This document shows, piece after piece, positions 46,215 through 59,080 of a stretch of DNA of 64,000 nucleotides (its first letter is position 1; every line of letters begins with the position of its first letter). A program made the translations under genes and the position numbers. Under the pieces are notes generated by a model. The model worked only from the letters and a program-made list of their open reading frames with translations. It made no database searches and was not told the origin of the DNA. Source of the DNA: Hofstenia miamia (lineage: Eukaryota > Xenacoelomorpha > Acoela). The DNA is taken from assembly GCA_004352715.1 (NCBI GenBank), contig SCFE01000008.1, forward strand, positions 948,351-1,012,350, given 5' to 3'.

Positions 46215-47331
46215 TAGAAAAGTCTAAGAAAGTTTCTAATCCTCTGAACCTCGGCGGGTGATAACGGCGGTGGTGTAGAGAGAACATCGGCATAACTTCG
46301 TCGCATGTTTATTGGCGGTGAAAGTAAGGCATGTTTTGGCGGGGATTGTTCAAAGGTGTTGGGCGGCGTTTGTAAAAATGGTTGGCGTGCGTTTGAGAAC
46401 CGGTGTTGAGGCGGAAACGGTAAGATAAAAGATTTCGAGCTGGCGGTGTAGGTCTTTTCATCACGTAATCGCTGATTAAATACGCGGTTCGGCGGCGTGT
46501 TAAAAAAGAATTTGATGGAGCGTGCAAGCGTTGCATAACCTTGTTTAGTGTAGTGGATTCCATTTTTCGTAAATAAACTTCTATCAACAGAAGATCCTAA
46601 ATAAAAACAGTTAGATTTGTCGAAAACGGTATAATTTAACAGCTTGGCGTTTTGTTTAATAAGTAAATTTAGTTCAGCGGATTTTTGTTTAACACCTCGT
46701 CCTTAGGAAAAGGAGCAACTTCACCAAGGAAAACTTTAGCTGAACTAAATTTAGTTTTAATAACATTAATTAATTTCTTATACTTATCTGTAAAATCTTC
46801 TTTCTTTTGCATTAAGTCGTTTCTTCCTATTGTGATGAGAATTCTCTTTACATTGTTCGATTTGGGATAAAGCGGAATTAAATCAGCTATGTCTTCAATG
46901 GTGGCTCCCGGATATGAATGAACACATGTAGCAGTTCTTAGTAAGCCCGGAGCTTTCAGATGACGGTACATTGATGATCCGATGGCAAGAAATTCAGCTT
47001 CTGCTCTCAAGTGTTTTGGGCGTTGTATCTTCTTTTGTGTTTGAGACGGCACATGATTTATTTCTGGAGTTACTTGAGTAGTTTTGTTGGTGGATTCAGA
47101 AGGAGTTTCTTTGATGGCTGCTAGCATGTTGAACAGGATAATTAGTTCATCTCTGCCGAGATTCTTGAGAGGAGCTAATAATTTACTTTTGGTTAACTCC
47201 TCTTCAGGTAACACAATGAGCGAAGTAACGTAAGCACAGCGCGCTCGCAAGGACCGACTGCTCGCGGTGAAAGCATCGGTAATTATGAAAGCATCGGTAA
47301 TTATGAAAGCATCGGTAATTATGGAAAGCAT
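46214..47331 (-). pseudogene. LINE ORF1 with SGNH/GDSL esterase domain
   Basis: The frame 47331-46669 contains LAIGSSMYRHL (block I, where GDS has become GSS), YPGATIEDI (block II) and ILITIGRNDLM (block III, G-x-N-D). After a one-base shift near 46675 the protein continues to KNGIHYTKQGYATLARS, which carries the catalytic His block. It then has a Pro-rich tail ending RNFLRLF and a TAA at 46214-46216. ORF1 proteins of this group bind RNA, and the esterase activity is of uncertain role. The apparent N-terminus (repeats of IITDAF) is only translated tandem repeat, so the true start is unclear. Confidence 0.8.
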
Positions 47332-47341
47332 CGGTAATTAT
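47269..47341 (-). repeat. Four 18-bp tandem repeats at the LINE 5' side
   Basis: The unit GAAAGCATCGGTAATTAT is repeated four times, with one extra G between units three and four. LINE 5' UTRs often carry such promoter-like repeats. Whether these belong to the element or its flank is not settled. Confidence 0.85.
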
Positions 47342-47345
47342 GAAA

Positions 47346-49204
47346 GGTTTGGATAGAACTAGTTGATTTAGATAACGTATTTGCAAAAAATTATATCAAT
47401 AATTGTTTAATAGCGATTTTCACTTTCAGTCATTGCATTTTCCTGTATCCCAGTATGTTGCACAATCATACCTGAGCATTTGAAATAGAGAAAATTCAGA
47501 ACATTTTCTAAAAATTGAAATATTCATTGAAAAATCGTGAATCTCTCAACGCCATCAGCTAATGCATGCGTTTAAAAACAATGTTTTCATAAAAATTAAG
47601 ATTAGGATCGGGCACGTTCAGCAATAGATTTTTGCGGGTCACAGGATTTCCAAAGTTCATAATTGGCTTATAGAATATTAATTGAAAATATTTAAGAAAT
47701 ATTTTGTTCTTCATTAGATAATATCTAGTTTAAGATTAAATTTGATCAAATATTTGTATTTGCATAAGTTGTTCATTAATGAAGCTCATGACAAACGCAG
47801 AGAAGAATTCAATAATATTCATGAGGTATTTGAGCTTGCATCTTGGGTCAATAGTTACTAAAGGTATTTAATGGGGTATATTGTACATTTTTTTAAATTC
47901 CAAAAAACGCCGTATATTTTCAAATGTCATTCAAAAATGATTCTCGCAGATCAACAGGGAATTTTTTCAGTGGCAATCACAAAAGAGTAAAAATTTGTTA
48001 AAATTTCGAATGCCCTAACATTAAGTATAAAGGTTTATCATATCGTCACCCACAGAAAATCAGGATGCTTGGAAAGGTGTAGAAGTTGAAGAAGCATAAT
48101 TTAATTACCACTAGATAAATGCGGCATCTGCATGAGCTGAAGAGTTTAACGAAAATTTACGAAAGAAGAATTAATCACTCTCAAAACCTACTACAATTCA
48201 ATTACGTCTTGTCACTAAGTGTAACTTACCAATACGTTTTCATTTGTTTCCTAAGAAATTTTATCGCGATGAAGTATTTAATGACAGCTTCACAGCTTTG
48301 CTGAGTTTGCTCTACATTCCTCTGTACTCGAGCTATATGGATATCCACTTCATTGGATAGATTATCCTGTTCTTCGCGATATCCCAATAATAAGTATTGA
48401 TCATATTAAGGGATGAAAAGATAAACATACTGTGTTGTTTAAAACGTTGACTCAAAAAAATACTTAATAAATTTATGCGTTTTCAATAATATCAGAATAT
48501 CATTTTCGTTATTGGTAAGTAAAATTATTGCAAAATATTGTTCTTTAATTAACCTTTTTTCTAAAATGCCAATTTGGATGTTTTGCATGGGCATAGTAGT
48601 GCCGGGAGTTCACGATTCTTTAACCGGATTTCTTTCACCTTAACTGGATCTTTAAAAATTAGCATCATATTCAAATTAAAAAATATAATCTATATTTCTA
48701 TCTTTCAATCTGAAATTGGCCTATTCCTATGCGCTGACAAAAAATTTATATATATATATATTCTGTTTCTGTATATATATTTTCATATATATATACTATA
48801 TATATGCATTCATACATATCAAATTTATCAATTTTGAGGTATTTTATCTCAGAAATCTCGGGTGTTCATAAGCTATCTGCTTATGTCCACCTTAGATTCC
48901 AATTAAACATTAGAATGTGATTGTAATTGTTTGGACAAACAAAACTTGCTATTGCTTGGATTCCAGGTGAATCTTCATTGGAATAATTTTACAAAAATTT
49001 CCACAATATCACAGCTGTTTTCATATTACAGTTTTTTAGTAATTCTTCATACTTTTTGATATAGGTCTGATAATACACTGAATGAAATACGCATTATCAT
49101 GATAACTAAATTGCAACATTGACTCTTAATTATGTGACCAAAGTATTAGAATGCCATAAAATAATTATTTTTTTATAATGCCTATAAAATTCGAGAAATT
49201 CGTA
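47346..49204. other. Non-coding interval with TA microsatellite
   Basis: Nothing codes convincingly. (TA)n-type runs occur at about 48748-48805. Confidence 0.45.
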
Positions 49205-50650
49205 TTTACAGTATTAATGTGCTTAGAATTCTAATCGAGCACCATATGATAAATAATTTTTTTAAATCCATTCTTTGCATGGCTATATATGTCCCCTAAT
49301 AAAGTCTGCATCGCAATTTTGTCATGATATCACATACATATTTGTGTTCTCACATTAGGCAGCATGCGAATGGATGGTTGGTCCATGTTATAAAAATATG
49401 TTTTCAGCATATGTAGTATATTCTGTTTGCAAAAACCCAATAAACTACTTTGTTTTTCCTTTTTCTCTAGAAATTCTACTATTCCTCCAAATATATTAGA
49501 CATTGATTTACTCAGAGAAATTACAATTATTGAACATATTAAATAGGTGCTTGTACTTCTGTAATGCTTATGCGACTTTGAGGGAGAATTTCGCAATGTT
49601 TGTTGAAGGATCTCTCTACACTAACACCATGGAGGGAATAGCCTTGTAACAGAACAATGTATTGATGACATTCCCATAGGTCTCCTACTAACATAACACC
49701 AATTACTACAAATCGAATAAAACACCCATAAAAATAAAATATAAATTACTCTATTTTGAATTATAATGCATAGTATACTCTTCAGATGGGCAAAGTGCAG
49801 GTGTGCGGATAAATCAGGAATAGTAATTCCAGTTGAACTAAACCCTAGTTCAGAAGCTGTTTCTTAAACTTGTATGGTTAAGTAAGGTCTTATCCAAGTT
49901 TTTTTAAAAATTGAATTTTTCCAATATAATGGACGAACTAATTTTTCAAAATAGTTAAATTCCGGGGCATCTTGCATATGTTTCTTATATTTAAATTGGG
50001 GGAAAGATGGTACATCGTTTGCGATCAAGCAGTTTTCAACTTCGTGACTTGAATAAAATATTAGAAATCAATGGCTTCTTTTTGTACTAAGCTTAATTCG
50101 CACATAATAAGCTTTTCTTTCAGTTCTCTTAAACAACATCCACTTCGTGTAAATATTCTTAATTTAAATTTATTATAGTTCAGCAAAAAAATTGAATTAT
50201 AAAACAATTTCAAACACATAATTACCTTTGATACATTTTCACGTTTTTTATATAATATCATGCTACTAAAATAGACAATAAGGAATTTAGATTCTTCTCT
50301 AATTTTGCAACAAATAGCAAAATGCAATTTTGTTTTCAACTTTGGCTGTTTCTGATGATAAATTTCAATCGCATATAATATATAAAATATTTACTGCAAA
50401 ATCTCGTTCAAGTCCATTTAAATAGCCTATATAATACATAAAATAGTTCATGAGGTTTTAGCAATAATATCTGCTAAAATTTAGCGTTTCTGCAGTTATA
50501 AATCATTATTGCAAATTACTACAATTATACGTAAAAAAAAATACCTACATTAAAATATTTGGACAAATTATATAACATCAGAATAATAATACAAATATAG
50601 AAACTTAATGATCTAACATATTTATTTTACTGGATTTGTAAATTGTTAAT
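49205..50650 (-). repeat. Left arm of a long inverted repeat (~1.4 kb)
   Basis: The complement of this segment matches 55588-56981 over its whole length with an estimated 85-90% identity by eye and small indels. Two translated frames run in parallel in both arms (here 49596-49330 and 50339-50061). Amino-acid changes are spread evenly, so I do not think they are selected genes. The unit may be an uncharacterised transposon. Confidence 0.85.
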
Positions 50651-52954
50651 TAAGGAGTGTCATATGCTATTTAGCATATGCTTATAAGCATAATTTGGAT
50701 ACAAATATTCTTATTATGAAGTACAGTGTCAGAAAAATTAATTTTATTGATTCTTGCAACAGATAACTACAGAATATTTAATAAAATTACAGAAAATCAT
50801 TTGCACAATGAAATTATCGATAACATTTTCTTGATCCCCTTCTTACATTTCTGAGAGCCCCTATCCGTTGTTGTATGCCTTTATACAGAAATTTTGTTAA
50901 TCTTAGAATCTTATGAGCAATGTTCCCGCGAGTCATGTTTGCGTGATGACATCTTGTTGATATGATCTATGAATGCTCCTCGGGAATCTTAGGTTTAAAT
51001 ACTGTCCTTGCAAACCTGTTAAATTTGTAGCGACCAGTATCTTAGTTTGGACACAAAATATTTATATTCGCGTAAAAATCATCTTTAAAATTATGATGTT
51101 TCTAGCCTTGTCTGAAGACGAATTATTTTTTCTAAAAATTATAAATTTAAAAAAACTAAGTGGGAATAAATACATTTTTAGTGCTTAAGTTTTCAATATT
51201 TTCAAAACAATTGCAGAGATTATTGTACTGTTATACAAAAATGAGATCTAAATGATCTCAACAAACAAAAAAGATCTCCTGGAGATGTGGTAAATTAGAC
51301 TGGTACAAAGGTAAACAACATTTCATAGTGCGTCCGTACAATCATTGTACTGTTTGGTCAACATGTTTTATTAGTATATATATGAGCCATTTTATTTAAT
51401 CTCACTTAGCATTTCATAGTGACTGAGGCAGGATGACATTTGAATCATTCCAACCCAGTTAGCTTTACGGAACTAACTTCAAGCATAACAACCGTGATAA
51501 ATTCGAAAGATAAATTCTACAAATGTTGAGAGGTTAAGCAACCGAAGTGATTTACTCAAGAGTAATGGAAGATGGAATTACATCAATTTGGATTTTCTGA
51601 ATGAACTTTAATGCGTAACCCACAGCATGGTTCATTCAATTAGATGTCCAAAATGATATTTAAGCGTTTCAAGTATATCATGAAATATATCTGAAATATT
51701 CAAGGCTGATCATTGTCATCATCAAAGACTCACTTTCTTAGTTTTTTTAATGAAGCCCCCGTATATATATATATATATCCTGAAAAATGCGATGAAAAAT
51801 TAATGGGCTATATTTTAGGTAATTGCTAGCTCTAAAGATACAAGTGATATTTACAAAAGAAGCAAAAGAAATAAAATAATTTTTAGCATTTCTTCTTCAT
51901 TACCTTATGAACTTTGATGGTTATCTGCATTTTGACATCGTTTTCACTTCGATCATCTCATTTGCACGATTTTTTCGAATAGCATTAATACCTTCTTCAG
52001 TGCCATTGTGCAAATAACAACTAGGGCCGTATTTGCATTCGCCATCTTTGTGGAATTTGAAGCGTTGCGTATATTTGGAATTTTTTTAAACAATTCTAAC
52101 CTAAAATTGTTAGGACCACGTGCTGTGCATATCTGCAATCACAATCAGTGTAGCCGGATCCTTTTTTTGAAGCTTGTGCATTTTAAACAGCTTCAGCTCA
52201 TGCCAAATTTACAACAACCATAGATGTGGTATTTGCTACATGGTTTTGTACTTCTTGTGTACGGATGTCAGACGTAATCGTTAAGGCCATGTGCTCTACA
52301 TATTTACAATACCTTGCAGATTTGAATTTTCATCCGTCCAAATACCTCGTTGTCGACTGTCTTTACTTCCACATTTTTTTTTAAAGAAACAGCAAGCAAT
52401 CATTCGGGTCAAATGAATGAGCTGCCTTATTTCATTAGATTAGGAGTGAAACCCTGCAGTCATCACTCATTACTCGAATAACTGAAAATACAGTTTTTGA
52501 CGAACACATTCATATGAATCAAACACTCTGATTAATCTGCATATTTTCAGCGGGATGTTCCATCATGAAGTGATGCGATTGTTAAATTATCTCAAGTCAG
52601 CTGATTGGATTCGCGATCATTCAAGGAATACAGAATTGCAATTGGTTGAGAATTGGTTTGGAATATTGCTCTCAAATTGGCAATTATCATTTTCATATTC
52701 GGAATAATTTTTAGAAATATTGGGAAACTGCTTGTGCTATGAACGGTATTTCAATGGGCTGTATTATATATTTAATAAATGAATAAACTTTATATAAACC
52801 TTATGTTGTGTTTTTATTATTTAGAAAAATAATAAATGTGATCACACATTAATAAAATTTTTTAGTCAGTTCAGCATATGACTCTTTAATTAACCATTTA
52901 TTATTGTAAACGCATTCAAAGCATGGTAACACCTAATCCAAAACGAGGTCATAT
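50651..52954. other. Non-coding interval between inverted arms
   Basis: AT-rich sequence without a supported gene; a short (TA)n lies at 51760-51777. Confidence 0.4.
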
Positions 52955-53100
52955 TTTGTTTTTTGAGAGTCATCTTTCTGGTTGCCCTATTATTTGAACA
53001 ATATATTATCCGCTATCCGGCTGTCAAACTATCTGAAATTATCATATACTGTATATTCAATTAACTCTCCAGATCCCATCCTGATTTAAAAATCAATTTT
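52955..53100 (+). repeat. ~140-bp direct repeat with TATCCG motifs, copy 1
   Basis: It contains ATCTTTCTGGTTGCCCTA, GAACAATATATTATCCGCTA and CCAGATCCCATCC, all repeated at 54085-54235. The repeated TATCCG resembles the ends of Jerky/Tigger-type DNA transposons, but both copies point the same way. Confidence 0.75.
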
Positions 53101-53703
53101 TCCACTATATCGAGGTTGTCATGCAACAAAACAAGTTTTTCAGACATATCAGGATGTAGTCTATTTAATATATTTTTATTTGAAAGATGTCGATATTAAT
53201 TGAGAATTGAGATTTTCTTCGTTAATAATGAGGCCAACTAAAAGTCACAAGTGTTTTTTTGGACTATTTCGCTGGCTGATTACTATTAGATGGTTTTCAG
53301 ACATGGAGTGCTGTTAAAATGGAAGTTATAAATTCATAAAAATTCATCTTTGCTTTTGAAAAATACGGTAATAACTGTATCTGAAATGTCATAAAGGTTC
53401 TTGCAGTTTCATAGAAAAACACGTAAAATTAATGCAGCATTGTGACTGCTATAAATCATTTGAACTTCATTCATTCAATTTCAATTAATGTACTACCTAG
53501 TCTAATCCCCGAGAAGTTGGTGACGCATTTCTGCCATATATGCTGGACGCTGAAAAATATTCATGGATTTTGCTAGGCACACGTGTAGCAGAGCTGTACC
53601 TTGTGTATTCAGGAAAATATAGGAAGGTTAACAATCTAGTTTTTCAGTTAAGGCGCTATCATAAAAAATCAAAGTTGTTGAATGTTAGTTGAAATTCCAA
53701 TAG

Positions 53704-53934
53704 ATGTTTGTTAATCCCACCCTTGATCTAGGAAATGATACCTGTGAAAAAACCGCCTATATTAAGCCACTAATAGAAAATACCGGTTTCATTGCTATAA
53801 TGGATGGAAAGGCGATAGAATTGTATGCCAAATTACGAAAATGTCGAGCATTCTTGGGCTATGACAGAAATCCTAACCAAAATAATATATGGAAATGTAT
53901 GTGTTATTATCACTTAGTGATTCAGTTGCTATAA
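53704..53934 (+). CDS. Hypothetical 76-codon frame between the TATCCG repeats
   Basis: The start ATG and the first ~55 residues (MFVNPTLDLGNDTCEKTAYI...) have a balanced, protein-like composition. No family is recognised. A donor-like AG|GTATGT (near 53896) follows the better part. It could be an isolated exon or transposon remnant. Confidence 0.2.
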   Translation: MFVNPTLDLGNDTCEKTAYIKPLIENTGFIAIMDGKAIELYAKLRKCRAFLGYDRNPNQNNIWKCMCYYHLVIQLL

Positions 53935-54084
53935 AAATTGACTTATTATTATAAAAAAGCTTTATTTTTATTTCTTACTCTCAGTAATAGAAGAACGGTA
54001 TATATTGATTAAATGCATCATTTTGAAAAATGGATGATCATAATTTAGTGAATATTTAACTAAATTCCGTCATATTGTTATAAA

Positions 54085-54235
54085 AATGAGGTCATATTTT
54101 TTTAAAGTAATCTTTCTGGTTGCCCTAGTAATATTTGAACAATATATTATCCGCTATCCGGGTGTCAAATTATCCGAAATTATCCGGTATATTCAATTCG
54201 GTCTCCAGATCCCATCCCTATTAAATATTCTATGA
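54085..54235 (+). repeat. ~140-bp direct repeat with TATCCG motifs, copy 2
   Basis: Second copy of 52955-53100, about 1.1 kb downstream, with more TATCCG copies retained (ATTATCCGAAATTATCCGG). Confidence 0.75.
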
Positions 54236-55587
54236 AATTTCACCTACATTTAAGTGTGAATATACGATAATGAAAAACCCATCTTTAATTTGACATGAAA
54301 TATATTTATATTTTACATATACATTGTTATTGAAATAATTTGTTTTGGCTATGCTAATCTGTTGAAAAAATTGGAAAAAAATTTTGAAGCCTTTTTTGCA
54401 TGTCCAAGGCAATATTTATTTTCCTACATGTGGACAGCCTCGCCCTCTCATATATTAGAATTTCGGCCATCTATTGCATTTAAACAAAGATAATTGCACT
54501 TGGTTAGAAGTGATGCCTTTTGCAAGACAACAATTGATAAATACAAAATATTTTTAGCACTATTAAATTGATTTTCAATGTCACAAAATTGACATAAAAT
54601 TGAAAAATACGCCAAACAAAAATTTCTAGAAATTGCTGCAAGTACATTATTTTTACATTAGAAGTAAAATGTATGATTTTAGCTATTACTTTTTGGAAAG
54701 TGAGCATTCAACAACAGCACTAGATGGTTGTGCTACCTACAACCCTGCATAGTCCAAACGATCTTTGTAGCATCTGTATTTACAATTTCTGTCAGTTTGG
54801 ACATACCCTCAAGTCTTGTTAAGATGTTTAAGAATTTGTGCAGCTTCTACATTTACTACCAGGGGATTGCTGGCAACAACTGATAGCATTCAACCACTAG
54901 GCTAAGACAACATCACAAGAAGTGAAGACTAAACAAATTGTTAATTCAGTAATTTTAGTAACATTGATGGAATTAGGCAGCAACATAATCCTTAAAACTA
55001 CAAGTAGAATTCATGCATATTTTGAAATGCAATAGTTTACTTGTGGTTTATTCAATGCACATGTCATATTTTTCAAAGCAATTTTACACAAAACACACAT
55101 AAATTTTCATCTTGCAATCATATTTGGGATTTTAATGGACATTAATTTAAATAACAGAAAACAAACTTTTGTTTCCTAGAAGCAATGCGTTTAAATCCCC
55201 ATAGTTTAAATTTACTACCATTTAACCGATGTTGTCTTTTCTAAATAGTTTAGTAAACAAACGCAATAACAACTAGTTTTAAACCAAGATTGTGAATTAT
55301 TGAAAGTTTTAGGAAAGTATTGTAAATGACACTCACTATTTAATTGAGTCAAAATTTCTAAACACTGCCGCTTTAGTAGGTTGTGGTTACCACAGTTAGA
55401 ACTGAAATCAAAAATGAAAAATAGGAAGCCTTGTACCAAGCGTCAATCCAAAAATGTAAAATGATCTCTCCAAAATACAAAGTAGTACTTAAAAATAACA
55501 AAAAGAAATTTATTACGTTAAATCAAGATTTAGTAACAAAGTATTCTTCCATAGTGTGAATGTGCAAAAAACTTATAAATCAAGTGA

Positions 55588-56981
55588 TTACAAATCCAGT
55601 AAAATATATATTGGGGATTCTAAAGTTCATTATACAATTGTTTCTATATTTGTATTATTATTCTGATGTTATATAATTTGTCCAAGTTGTTCAATGTAAG
55701 TATTTTTTTAGCTACGCATTAATTTAATTGTAATAATTGGCAATAACGATTTATCAGTGGTAGAAACGTTAAATTTTAGCAGATATTATTGCTAAAACCT
55801 CATGAACTATTTTATGTATTATATAGGCTACTTAAATGGACTTGAACGAAATTTTGCACTAAATATTTTATATATTATATGCGATAGAAATTAGAAAAGA
55901 ATCTAAATTCCTTATTGTCTAATTTAGTAGCATGATATTATATAAAAAACGTGAAAATGTATTAAAGTTAATTATGCGTTTGACATTGTTTTACAATTCA
56001 TTTTTTTGCTGAACTATAATAAATTTAGATTAAGAATATTTACACGAGGTGGATGTTGTTTAAGAGAACTGAAAGAAAAGCTTATTATGAGCCAATTAAG
56101 ATTAGCAGAAAAAGAAGCCTTTGATTTCTAATATTTTTGTTCAAGTCACGACGTTGAAAACTGCTTGATCGCAAGCAACGTATCATCTTCCCCAATCAAA
56201 TTATAAGAAACATATGCAAATGCCCCGGAATTCAACTATGTTGAAAAATCAGTTTTCCTATCATATTGGAAGAATTCAATTTCAAAAAACTTGGATAAGT
56301 AGCAAGACCTTACTTAACCATACAAGTTTCAGAAACAGCTCCTGAACTAGGGTTTATTTCAACTGGAATTACGATTCCTGATTTATCCGCACTCCTGCAC
56401 TTTGCCCATCTGAAGAGTATACTATGCATTATAGTTCAAAATAGAGTAATTTATATTTTTTATTCATGCGTGTTTTATTCGATTTGTAGTAATTGGTGTT
56501 ATGTTAGTAGGAGACCTATGGGAATGTCATCAATACATTGTTCTGTTACAAGGCTATTCCCTCCATGGTGTTAGTGTAGAGAGATCCTTCAACAAATATT
56601 GCGAAATTCTAACTCAAAGTTGCATAAGCCTGACAGAAGTCTAAGCACCTATTTAATATGTTCAATAATTGTAATTTCTCTGAGTAAATCAATGTCTAAT
56701 ATTTTTGGAGGAATAGTACAATTTCTAGAAAAAAAGGAAAAACAAAGTAGTTTATTGAGTTTTTGCAAACAGAATATACTACATCTGCTGAAAACATATT
56801 GTTATAACATGGACCAACCATCCATTCGCATTCTGCCTAATATGAGAACACAAATATGTATGTGATATCATGACAAAATTGCGATGCAGACTTTATTAGG
56901 GGACATATATAGCCATGCAACGAATGGATTTAAAAAAATTATTTATCATATGGTGCTCGATTAGAATACAAAGCACATTAA
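55588..56981 (+). repeat. Right arm of the long inverted repeat
   Basis: Complementary to 49205-50650. It begins ACAAATCCAGTAAAAT and ends GCACATTAA at the piggyBac insertion. The left arm continues a little past the equivalent point, so the piggyBac insertion may have cut the unit at a TTAA. Confidence 0.85.
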
Positions 56982-59080
56982 CCCTCCTACTGTGCGGATA
57001 CAGATACAGCGTCTGGTGAGTTCTGATTTCGCTTCCAACTCTGGCTACACACATATTGAGGCAGCCAAATTCTTTGACTTTTATTGTTTTATATTCTAGC
57101 TGTCCCCCACATAAAAATCTGCTGGTTTGCTATTGATGTTACGTGACGCGAAAAGCCTTCTTGAAAACCACTCACGTGATTGGCTGACAGGCGCAGCTAA
57201 TGTGTATGACACATTTCATTGCATTCGAGCGCGCAAGTGCAAGAATAATGAGCCGTCCGAGCCGACAAGCTGCGCCAACATTTTTTCAACTGGTTGAGAA
57301 AAGCGAATCTCCTGTTGATAAGAACGATGACGAAGATGAGGATATTGAGGAAGATGAAATTGATGAGGAAGAAAATCCTGTCGATTCCTAAAGCAGTGAT
57401 AAAGAGCCAACCGAATATTTTCAGGGTCGTGATGGGACTAAGTGGTTCAAAAGTCCCCCTTCAACAGGAAGAAGAAACGTTACCAACATTCTTCGTGAGA
57501 ACGGACCTAAGCCAGCCAGGCAAACTGACCAGTGCACGATAGAAAGCACTTTTGCTCTAATTTTCACTGATAACATGCTGAAAAAAATTGTGAAAGAACA
57601 AGAAACAAGACAACGAAACAAGAGCGGGCTCATGCAAAGATGGAGAGATACGGATCTGATTGAAGTCAAAGGCTTCATTGGCTGCCTCCTTTTCATCGGT
57701 ATTTCTAAGTGGAGACACGAAAGAAGTAGGTAGACCGCTTCTTCGAGCCAATTTTTTTGGTCATGCGCTTCATTCGCTTTGATAACAAAGACACTCGTCA
57801 AGAAAGAAGAGAACGTGACAAACTTGCTGCTTTTCGTGATATTTGGGAACTCTTCTTGTCAAAATGCAGGCAAAGTTTCATACCAAGCCCCAATGTCACA
57901 GTTGATGAACAATTAGTCGGATTTCGCGGGCGTTGCAAATTTCGTGTGTACATGCCTATGAAGCCATACAAATATGGTCTAAAAATATGGATTCTATCTG
58001 ATTCTTCAGCAGCTTATGTGCAAAATGCCCAGATCTATTTGGGTAAGAGTGGAAACTTGCCTGAAGTTGGATTGGGCCAACGTGTTGTGCATGACCTTTT
58101 CGGCCTTTGGAAGGTTCCGAACGAAATATTACTTGTGATAATTTTTTTACAAGCATTCCCCTTGCTCAAAGCATGTTGCAAAAGAAACTAACAATTCTTG
58201 GAACTATTCGAATTTTGCAAGGACAAACACTGTCAACAGCACAGTACTCTCTTTGGATTCAACAATAGAATATCTCTTTGTTCCTATGTGCCGAAAAAAG
58301 AGCAACCGTAAATATTCTCTCAACGATGCCACCTGACACCCCATTATCTGAAAGAGAAGACCGAAAACCCAACATTATCCTTGCATACAACAAAAGCAAA
58401 GGTGCTGTTGACATGGTTGACCAGGTCATGCACGGTTACAGTGGCTCGCACCACACCAACAGTTGGCCAACCAAACTTTAGTTCAATATGACCGACTTGG
58501 CTGCATGGAATGCCTTTGTGATTTGGACAAGTCACAGCCCACAATACATAGACGGAAAGCTGAATTGGCGACGTCTCTTCCTTCTCGAACTGAATAAGAG
58601 TATTATGTTCCCAAATGTTCAATGACGATCTCAACATCCAAGACTTCCTCTCCAATTATGACACGTTATGGAGCAGACAGGAGTCCAACATGTCGAAAAA
58701 GCCTGTGAAAGAATTCCATTACAATCAACAACGGCTACGAGAGCGGGCTGCTGCCTTTGTGAGTCATATAAACAAACTCGAATCGCTTGTTCATCCTGCA
58801 AAAGATTTGTGCGTAAGCAACATTCACAAGCATTCGTCAAGTGTTTAGAGTGCTAAACTATGTGACGCTTATTGCTGTTGCTGTAATTTTTGTAACACTC
58901 GTGTAAGGTTATACACGTGTATACAGTCTGTAAAGAAGTCTTTGTTATGTTTTAATAATTCATCGCAATTGCCCTTCACATACATTCAATATAATGAAAA
59001 GAAACAGCTTCTTATGGCACCAGACGCAGCGTCTGTATCCGCACAGAAAGTGTTACAAATCTGACCACACAGCAGGGGGG
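56982..59080 (+). mobile_element. piggyBac element, 2.1 kb, TTAA duplication
   Basis: It is flanked by TTAA at 56978-56981 and 59081-59084. The ends are CCCTCCTACTGTGCGG and the complement of the right end CCCCCCTGCTGTGTGG, which match at 13 of 16 positions. A second, longer inverted repeat lies near the ends: GTGCGGATACAGATACAGCG at about 56992 and its complement ending at 59045. The single transposase gene inside reads in the same direction and is broken. Confidence 0.92.
57248..58856 (+). pseudogene. piggyBac transposase, multiply interrupted
   Basis: The ATG at 57248 (MSRPSRQAAPTFFQLVEK) leads into an acidic N-terminus. A TAA (57389-57391) interrupts the frame, which then continues with EYFQGRDGTKWFKSPP and EVKGFIGCLLFIGISKWRHE. 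In another frame, MRFIRFDNKDTRQERR leads to TVDEQLVGFRGRCKFR and KPYKYGLKIW, containing a catalytic Asp of the DDD triad. Later pieces give the CDNFFTSIPLA block, the VDMVDQ block and AAWNAFVIW. The last frame ends in the Cys-rich domain (CCLCES ... CSSCKRFV ... CLEC). All domains survive in order but in several frames, so no active enzyme is made. Confidence 0.88.

Larger units (their letters stand above)
42939..47341 (-). mobile_element. CR1-like non-LTR retrotransposon, nearly full length
   Basis: On the minus strand: 18-bp tandem repeats at the 5' side, ORF1 (esterase), a TAATG overlap, then ORF2. The coding part is about 4.1 kb. The ORF1 3' part is rich in CCG/CGCC codons, in sharp contrast to AT-rich ORF2. 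Clade placement (CR1/L2/Jockey group) rests on the esterase ORF1 plus APE-RT layout and is approximate. Confidence 0.85.

Noticed and set aside
46309-46587. Minus-strand 92-codon frame (MIEVYLRKMESTTL...)
   Set aside because: It overlaps the ORF1 tail in the wrong frame. The correct frame carries the esterase His block and ends at the TAATG junction.
49330-50339. Parallel protein frames in the two inverted arms as a conserved gene pair
   Set aside because: About 11 of 88 residues differ, spread evenly, and no good start codon is shared. The arms look neutrally diverged.
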